A stretch of 64,000 nt of DNA from Osedax fenrisi (Eukaryota > Annelida > Polychaeta > Sabellida > Siboglinidae). The notes below the pieces were generated by a model that was given only the letters and a program-made list of their open reading frames with translations, ran no database searches and was not told the DNA's origin. Location: the NCBI GenBank assembly GCA_964019155.1, contig OZ025239.1, forward strand, positions 76,066,571 to 76,130,570, in the 5' to 3' direction. A program made the position numbers and the translations under genes. Shown here one piece after another: positions 30,024 through 40,800 of this stretch (position 1 is its first letter; each line of letters begins with the position of its first letter).

Positions 30024-31774
30024 TGTTTTCAATAGAATTACTGCCAATACTACCATTTCGTAATGTCAAATTATCACTAATTTAAGTAGTATAAATACAA
30101 ATAATTTATATAACAACAATTATTCGTATATGTATATATTTATATAGATATTAAATATTGGGGATATATTTTTAGAAATAATTTATTATCTGAATGCTTC
30201 GAAATATGCAATTAAAATTTTAAAACTTATGATATCGTTATTCATAGATTTTCATTTCACTCATCATATGAATACAATTATTAATGTAATATATCATAAC
30301 AATTAATACGAGTGTTAATACTGCACGCATACGAACAATAGAATATGACTAAGTGTCCTACTATTGTGTTTACTACAGGAAAGCAATGATGACTCAGCAT
30401 TGTTGTGGTTTGAAGAGATCGTAAGCACTGTGAACATTGCTAATGAACAGACTGATGAAGGAGTTAAAAGTTTGTGTTAACACTTGCCTACATCTTCTCT
30501 CTCCCTGTCCACCACCTCCCCCCTCACTCAATACCTATCTTACCACCTCCCTCACTCACACATCTATCTTACCACCTCCCTCACTCACACTCCTATCTTA
30601 CCACCTCGCTCACCCTCAGTGTCTTTAATCGTGAAGAAAATCAACGAACACCTGGCCGAGGACAAAACCACGGAAACCCTAGACACTAACAACAACGATG
30701 ATCTAGAGTCTTTGTTATTCGACGCAGACATCTACTTCACCGACATCTCACGCGAGTGCATCGAACTCTATCATGAAAATCTACAACTGTTACGCAAAGA
30801 GAAGATGGATAAAGGTAGCCAGCTAGCCAGCTAGCTTTATGCTGCCCCCCAACATAGTAGTTAACCACCCTTATATACCCTTGTTCACCCTTATATACCA
30901 TACTTGACTACTATTGACTACCCTTTACCTCTAATGATCATCTTTAACCTCTGCTGACCAAATTTAACCTATGATAGACCCTTGACCCCTGTTGGCCACG
31001 TTTAACATATGTTGACCCCATTTGACCTCCTGTTGACCTGTCAGGTGATCACGGTAGCGGCTGGATAATGAACAGAAACAAGCAAGGCTTCAAGCTCTAC
31101 TACAACTGTAATGATGACACCTACTACTGGCACAAGACCTCAGACATGGTCAGAGACTTCAGTCTTATCACCAGGGAGGAGATTCAGGTACCATTAGCCC
31201 CATCATCATCGTATAGGTCTCCATTAGCTATCATTAGTTATCCATCATTATATGTATTATCATAATATGCAGTTATGTAAATGATATCCAGTACTACACC
31301 ATCTATATGCCCATTACTACTATCATAGCCTCCTTTACTAATCAACTACTTCATCCTTCAAAACCATTAATACTCGACCACCACATTTTAATAACAAACT
31401 AAAGACTTACCTCCTTGTTCACGATATCTGAACATGATATTCGCCACGTTGTACACTTGTCTCTACTACTAATCTTTATTTTAATTGTATCTAATATTGC
31501 CACACTATAAGATTGTATTATTAATTAGTGTTCACATAAATCAGCATTATCATCATCAGCACCCTCGATAGTTGTATTGATGGAACTATTACTCATCCCT
31601 TAGTGTATCACACCTCACACCTCCCACCATTAATGTTGTTGCTATAATGTTGATATCAATACTTAAGGAAATATACCAGGACATACATAGAGGTACAATC
31701 ATTACTACTAACCCCCCCCCCCTGAGAGTTAACATTGCATGCGCGTGTATAGCTAACTTAGTCTACTAAGAGCG

Positions 31775-31807
<33 letters not shown>

Positions 31808-34800
31808 TTTAGCATGGTCTGGTGTGTGTGTGTGAGTGTGTATGTGTGATTTAGCATGGTCAGGTGTGTGTGTGTGTGTGTGAGTGTGAATACGCTTTAC
31901 TTTTGCCTACATCTATACATAACTCGCCCTGTAACTTGCTACGCAGAGAGGTTTCCATCTGACTTTACCCCTCCCTCCCTCGCTGCCTCCACCGTAACCA
32001 CCACCACTTGACCAACCCCATGCAGGCATGTCTAACGGCCATAACTTTAGCCTACAATCGTGAGAAGCTATTCTACGCCAACGAGGGCTTTGTGATCTTG
32101 CTTCAGGCTCAGTGTAGGGGCTTCATAGCCAGACGAGCCCTGGCCTCGAGGCTTCGCTTCTTCTCACAACAGATTCCCAACATCATCATGATACAGGTAT
32201 GTGGGTCAGTGGGTTACGCTGGTTTGTTCTAGAATTAAACCACAATAAAAAGACTAGATGTGTGTAATATTTATGTTTTTTCAATAATAGTTAGGTTATG
32301 TAACAGTATATCCATTGTTGTGTGGATGTTTGCTAGGCCTGGTAACATCTCCTGATTAGATGTGTATACTATGTAAGGTAATATTGGCAACCCCTCACAT
32401 AGAGATGCTGGAGGAACTTTGTAACCAGACGTAACGAAGAGAGGAGACTTCAATACCTCAAAGATAATGAACCAATGATTATAAAGGTAAACATCATCGC
32501 AGCCACCCCACCCCCCCTACTTAATCACCCCCTCGCCCCCACCCCCCTCAGATACAAAGTCAAGTACGTATGCACTTCACGCGTAACAAGTATCAAGATA
32601 GACTGAACTTCTTCATTGACAATGTTTGTTCACACACAATCTAGTACTGATAGTGTACATTACATGTGACCCTCCCTCCGTCCTTCAGGTGAACTCCATA
32701 GTTAAGATACAGGCTTTCATGCGTTCTAACTGGGCTCAACACGACTATAAGGCTTTAAGTTAGTGTTTCTAAACCACTATAATGTGTGATTTGTCTACCT
32801 TTTTTAGCTTTTATATCAATATAAAATCATATATACATATTTATATACAGAGTTGTCACATACATAATTGTTTACATACATCTCAGTTTAACTTTAATTG
32901 AATTTATGTTATATTTTCGTACATTTTTATGAAATACAATTTAGTTTCTATTAAAATTTATATTAAAGATTTCAAATATACAAATTGATTGAAACCGCAA
33001 TAAATCTTTCTCAGTTGATATAGCAGCTGTACTATAGTATATCACCAGTGTAGCTGTACTATAGCAATGTATTACTACAGTGCAAGGAGAGAATCCACCC
33101 TTGAGTGTGGTCCGCAAGTTTGTACATCTGTTGGACGTTGGGGAACAAGATTACGACGAGGAAATAGGTCAGTAATGGGGCTAACAATAGTGATAACTGA
33201 CCACCACCCCCACTAAACTGACCACCCCCACTACACTGACCACCCCCACTACACTGACCACTACCACTAAACTGACCACTACCACTACACTGACCACCAC
33301 CACTACACTGACCACCACCACTACTACACTGACCACCACCCCCACTACATTGACCACCCCCACTACACTGACCACTACCCCCCCCACTACAGCTATTCAA
33401 GGTCTACGTACACAAGTGGTATCAGAGGTACGCTCAAACAAGAGACTAGAAATGGACGTCCGCGATATGGACATTAAGATTGGACTACTGGTCAAGAACA
33501 GGATCACCCTTCAGGTATTGCATCATCTGTTGTATCACTATCATTATTTCTACAACTTCATACAGATCTCTATTGAAACAAATAGTATCATTATTTCTAC
33601 AACTTCATACAGATCTCAATACTATAAAAGTATACCTGTACTAAGGGAGGAGGAGTTCGTTTTAATTTGTTATCAACAAATTATTTTACTTTAAAATATT
33701 AAAATATAATTAATTATCTTTAACATGATATATAAATGTGGTTCTAAATTAACTATAAGTGCCTTATTTATGCATTATAACCATACTCCTGTACAAAATA
33801 CAATATACATTATTATGTAATATTTATGTAATACTATACATAAAATGTAGAACTTATATCTCAGAATTTGTATACTCAATTTACGATGTTTGAGAGATTC
33901 TACCGTTTGAACCGTTTGATAAATCTTTATAAAATTTCCAGAGTTAATACATATTATATAGATGATGTTACATAGGTACTTTTGATAGTATACATATATT
34001 GCTTTGATACACTTATAATATAAAGCAAACCTGGTTTGGTAAATAGATTTAAACTAAAATAATTGTTAATAACAAATGAAAATGAATGCCGCACCCCACC
34101 TTATGATTACAAACATTACATAACATCATCTATCGTGGTCATGGTTCATGTTATATACCCGCTACAGGATGTAGTGCGCCATCACAAGAAGATGAAGGAA
34201 TACAACACCAGGGTACCTAACCAGAGATCCGCTAACATGCTAAGAGACTTCTCCCAACAGAGCCACTCACGTCTCGAGGCCTATCAACATCTCTTCTATT
34301 TACTTCAGGTTGCCACCCCTAGCAGCACTAGTTGGGCTCTAGGAAACTTGCAATGTTATGTTGAAGCGCTATAGGAGGAATAACCCACGCATATGATATA
34401 TATATATATAATATATAACATACATTTATAATATAAACACCAGAAAAGAGAAAATAACAATTTCTTCTAATAAATTATGATTATGATTCAGATCTAAACC
34501 CCCCTCCTCTGACTATCCCCTACAGACACAGCCTCGCTACCTAGCCTCTCTGATATTCAGATCTAAACCCCTTCCCTAATCACCCCCTACAGACACAGCC
34601 CCACTACCTAGCCTCTCTGATATTCAGATCTAAAACCCCCCTCCGCTAATAACCCCCCTACCCCTACAGACACAGCCTCGATACCTAGCCTCTCTGATAT
34701 TCGAGATGCCCCAATCCACCAGCACTAAGTTCATGGAGTCTGTGATCTTGACCATATATAACTTTGCATCCAACCAACGCGAACACTTCCTATTGGTTAA

Positions 34801-37800
34801 CCTGTTTAAGACGGCTCTCACCGAAGAGATCAAGTTAGTGCCCCCCTACCCCCCCCTACCCCCCCTGCCCCGCTATGTACCACCATGTAACCATTTCTCA
34901 TCACACAGCAATGTCTATTATCACACACGCTTACTAAGATCTCTATCTATCCGTAATCTATATTCCGTCGTCTATTTCATCCACCCCCCCTGTCGATAAA
35001 TATACAATAATAATAACGTTTCGTAATCCCAATTCACAGTCGAGCGTAAGTATAGAGTGTACGTCGCAAACATGTTGTTCATCGTCGTTAAATGTGTTCA
35101 TAATGTGTTGCCCATCATATGTGTATGCACGTTAATATACAACGTTGTACGATTGACCGTAGCGGTCCTAGCCGGTGTCCTAGCCCCCCTGTTTAATCGT
35201 ACCCCCGCACCCCGCGCCCCACACAGGAAGAAAGTGGACACCCTCACAGATCTGTCTACGGGTAATCCCCTCGTTATAAAGATGATCGTCGGTTTCAACA
35301 GGTACTACTCGTAACAACCCTAGCAGCCTCTTACCCTACCCCCCTACCCCGTTCCGCTAGAAATAATCAAGGTCAGGCTCTGCTCAAAGAACTGCTGAAT
35401 CCGTTGGTGCGCAATGTTCTGGATTCGGACACCGTCCAGATCAACACCAATGCCATCGAAGTCTACAAGAACTGGGTGAACAAGACCGAGATGGAGACGG
35501 GCAGACCTAGGTAAGCCCCGCCCCCCCTGTGCCCCCATTACCGGTGTCACCCCACCCCCACCCCCGCCTACAGTAAGCTACCGTACGACGTCACTAAAGA
35601 GGAAGCTCTGAAACACCCCGAGGTTGTGGAGTCTATCAACGAGTCGATGGACTTCATCACCAGCGAGACCCGCAAGTTCCTCGTCTCCATAATGAACAAC
35701 GTCGATCTCATTCCGTTAGTATAATATACCATCTGTACCATCTGTAGCATCTATAGCTATATATACACACGATAGTTGGCTAAAAAAGGTCACAATTAAT
35801 TGGAAAATTTCCCAAAAAACATAATTTTACATAACTATTATTATAGTTTAGTTTTAACAATTATTCTAATTAGTATCAATAACATATCAATATTGGCCAT
35901 ATTAATTCTTTAGGGGAGATTCCTAATAAATCATCTTCATGATTTGTATTCAATAAAAAAATGCATTTGTATATAGAAATTAATTTATGTTAATCATTTA
36001 TATATATATAATTTTATGTATAAATGTCATGTATCTTAATATGATATACGGGTATTCAATTTTTATTTTTTTATTTTTAAAATAGTTTATTGGATATATA
36101 CTTTATAAATTGTTAAAATATTATATGTTAAATTATCTATAAAGTATCAAATATGTGATTTTAATAAAATTACGAGTAAAAGAAAATAGATACTAATATT
36201 GTAATATTGTTATTCAATAGTTATAATTTAGTAATTTAAACCCAACCCAATCAATCAATACGATTTATTTATACACTATTTTATTATATACTAGTTAGCA
36301 TGAAAATGATCTGGCAAAACGTGAGAAACGTAAACGTGAGAAACGTAAAAATATAAACATTATAAACAAAAACAATTTAAATGAATCAGCTCATGGCTAG
36401 AATATATTTTTTAACAGAACGTTTAAAAGTATCATGATTAGAAATCATACGGATACTTAGAGGAAGTTTATTCCAGTTATACGGAGCAGAATATACAAAA
36501 GCTCCATTTACAATAATATAGATATTTTAAATTAAAATTTTTAATAAATAATGACACGTTTAATTAATTTATTATTAAATCATAAGAACTCTTTAAAATA
36601 CTTTTAATTAATATGGTAAATCTTAAACATCAATTATCTCAGAATATTAATTTTCTGCATAGAAATTGCAAAATGTAGGCCTATAATAAACAAATTGTAG
36701 TCACATGTTCACAGAATTTGAATATGATAATACATAACACCAGTATTTAAAAAATGTCAACAAAAATAAGAAGTATAAAAAATTAATTTAATAAAATATT
36801 AAAATCTATAAAAAAGTTTATAGCTATAGTAATTCTGATTATTTTAGTTACGCCCCATTTACCTGATTGGTAATCCCTCTATAAGTAGACTTATTTATTA
36901 GTTTCTTATCAATATAAAACAAATAAAATCCTATTTTTAAAATAAAATGGGATGATTACGGAGTTTGATTTATTTAAAATAATATTTTATTTTTTTTTAA
37001 ATTTTATTACATTTAGAATATTTAATTCTATTCAATATTGATTATATTTATAATTAAAACAATATTGACTTTATTATATATATATATATTATTCAAAGTT
37101 TGGTTTAAATTTACAATTTGAAGGGCATAATTTTATACTTTATCGATATTTTATAGAACCGAAAGTACAACAATAATTCTAATTCTGTGCAATATAGAAT
37201 ACATCTACATACACGTTTCACATCTATTAACATCACATACTCGGATAGTGCTGCATTAGACCGCCTCTTCACGACCTCTACACGACCTCTACACATATGC
37301 TATGCGTAACTTTTAAATTAACTTTTAATTTAGTATTTTATATTAAATACAATGATATATCAATAATATCTATTCAATATATGCTACGCGTAACTGTAGC
37401 CCACCCTCCCGCCTGCCCGTACAGATACTGCATGCGATACATGGCTAAAGTCCTGCGTACCACGCTACGTCAGAAGTTCCCCGCCGAACCCGACTCTGAG
37501 ATCATGAAGATCGTCGGTAACCTGATCTACTACCGTTACCTGAACTCAGCGATAGTATCACCCGACGCCTTCGATATCATCGACGTGACGGCGGCTAGCA
37601 GTCTGTCTGACAATCAGCGCAGGAGTCTAGCCTCCGTAGGGAAGATACTGCAGTTCTCCGTCCTCAATAAAGGGGTTAGTGCGTAGCGTAGTGGGTGTAG
37701 TGTGGGTGTAGGTGTAGTGGGGTGTGGGTGTAGTGGGGTGTCTAATTATTTAATTTATTATAACATCATAATATCTCTTTAAAATACTTTTAATTAATAT

Positions 37801-40800
37801 GGTAAATCTTTACCATCAATTGGGCTGTATACTTATCCATAGCGGTGTATTACTTAGCATTGTATTATATCTACGTATTGCGTGGGCTCACGTATGCCTA
37901 TAGATAAAGGTATTGAGCCCTACATCTCTGCTGTGTACCACGGATCTAATACCTGTAGCCGGGATATCTCAAATATACAAATTATATACACACAATATAT
38001 GAATTAATACTTTCAATCATATGAGATGTAAAAATCGCATTTTCTTTTGTCAACATATCTCATTCGTCATAGGCGTACACCATATCGATAAAGTACATTT
38101 ACCATCAATAGAATATAATTTACTATAGTATATATAGTATACGAAACTGCATATGTAATATACCATTTATATAGTATAATACATGTATGTGTAAGTATTA
38201 TAATGTTATTCATCTGTAATAGTTTGGAGGTGTGAATCTCTACATGGAGAAAATGAATAAAGACATCATCGAATTCCACTCTAAATTCGCGTTAGTTTTT
38301 CATGTGATTTAAGATCCACACTGTTTTAATTGTAATGTAATAGATAGGGATAAATGGATTTACTAAAAACCAAAAAAATAATAAATAATAGATTCGTATA
38401 ATGCTGAATACTTAAAATAATGTAATATAATATAAATATTTTAATATTAATTTAACATTTTAAAATTAAACAACACAATTTGTATAAATTGTATGTATAT
38501 TTGTATAAATATATATGTAATAATATATATATAATGATGTGCATAAGTATAAATACAGTATAATGTGTGAAATATTAGATCTTTTTGTTATTATGATCAA
38601 CTAATAGCTATGATAATGAGATTTTTTATATTGAAGCTATTGTAATAAAATCATTATCATTGGAAAGCTTATTAAATTCTATAATATAAGTCATATTATA
38701 GTTTTTATTAATTAGTATTAAAACAAAATTTATTACCAAAAATGTGGTAACAATTTGATTGCTTAAATTTATTTTATTATGAAAAATAGAATTTATTATA
38801 ACGAGAAATATGTCTATTAAATATTTTTACTAAATTAATAATGCACCTATTTCTAAATAATATTAATATTATTAATAAATGTATGCATAAATTTGATATT
38901 TTTATTGTAATAAATACATAAAATAATAATATGATTAAAAAAAATTAATTTGTATCTGGTTTCTATTTACCAAAGACATTACCATATTATTTGTATCTAT
39001 GATATAATTAAATACCGATGTTTCCTATATGCTTAGGTTAACTGACATATTACAATTTACATAGGGTAATAGACTGTTGTGTATCTTGGGCTTTGGTAAT
39101 ACTATAAATTTATAATTTAATATTTTGAATCTGTAAATTTTAAATTAACTTTTAATTTAGAATTTTATATTAAATACAATGATATATCAATAATATCTAT
39201 TCAATATATGTATATATATATATATATATATATAAATATTATAATCTAGAGTATAAATCCTTATAACTAACTTGAACTGTATTGTTATATTTTCCTATGT
39301 ATAATAAATACTTATTTCTTGAATCAATTGAATTTTAGATTGTTGTGGTATAGCATATGGTATAGATAAGGGTAATACATATGATAGTTAATACAATAAA
39401 GTATTCCGGATGATGTCATATAATTCATAAAGTAATACTTAATTATATAATAAGGTATCACAATCTATGAATTCTAGAAGAGTAAATCTGTATGTTTAGA
39501 ATAGTTTTAGAGTATTTAATAATAGAAAATATTATTAGATTTAAATTATTGATTTATAAATAGTTAGTATTTATTATTTTTTTAATAATAACGATTTTTG
39601 AATATAATATTCTTTTTCACATACTTATATTTTCATTTAGATTATAATATGTTCAAATTTGTGGCCATATTTATTATTACATATTAATACTTATTATTTT
39701 ACACAATTTATAATAATATTTTATATTTAATATCAAAAATATAGAGTGTTGTTAAAGATATCGTATACCCTTAATATGAATTAATGATAATTAATAAGAT
39801 TTAATCAACATTAATTACATAATGAGAATAATAAACACCGACACACAGTAACTATTTCAATGAGATCTGCGATGTGGCTGAACCTGAGGTCTATTTCAAT
39901 GTAGATCAGTACACTGATGTCGTGAAGATAGCTAAACCCAGCATCTGTATCACTCTAGGCGAGATAGCCAACACTCACAAGGTAACCAGCCAATGCTCCA
40001 CTACCCCCCACTACCCCCCACTGCCCCCACTACCCCCACTACCCCGCACTCCACACCACGTCACACAGTTACTGTTACAACATCAAGAAAAGATAACTTT
40101 CGGTGATAAGGACCCCCTCAACGAGATACTATCTGACCTTGGCGACATACACGACATTGAGGCTATGTTCAGTAAGTACATATGTACCTGGTGAATAGGT
40201 ATTGTCTATAATATATATATATATATTATATATAATTATTTTATGTTCTAAAAATTAATAATTGCTCCACATGGTATACAAATTATAAATTCGTCCGCTA
40301 GCACCTATACATTTAACATAGGGGAGATATATCAATTCTATAATGGAGTACATATACAATAAATATAATTATGTATACTAATAATATTTACACTAAAACT
40401 ATGATCTGAATTCTTATTAAATACCTATTGTATTTCAATAGTAAAATTTATATTTTTAAATGGCTTGGATTTTTATAAATTTCTGGAGGTAATTTTTATT
40501 GCTAGAAATGGTTTAATTTATATATTAAAAAAATCTATATATAATGTAAAGTATATATTATAATCATAATATAACAATTATGTAATAATAATAATAAAAT
40601 ATTAATAAAAAGATGAAAATAAAGATTCATTTTTAAAATTGATGACTAATGAATACGGCTCATCCTAAACAAATGTGGAAGTGGTTGTCACAACAATTAT
40701 ATGTTATCCATAATGTTATCTAAATGAACCACTTTGAATACTTCGCCCCATCACCCCCCTATCACCCCCCTATCACTACCACTAGGTAACATAGAAGACG

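Larger units (their letters stand above)
35715..37294 (+). other. IQGAP intron 29 body
   Basis: AT-rich. Contains the LINE end at 36386-36530, dispersed repeat copy A, and a doubled AACGTGAGAAACGTAA near 36319. Nothing else recognised. Confidence 0.6.

Noticed and set aside
35057..35314. 85-residue plus-strand frame before exon 27
   Set aside because: It only contains exon 27 at its end. The upstream part has no homology and is intronic.
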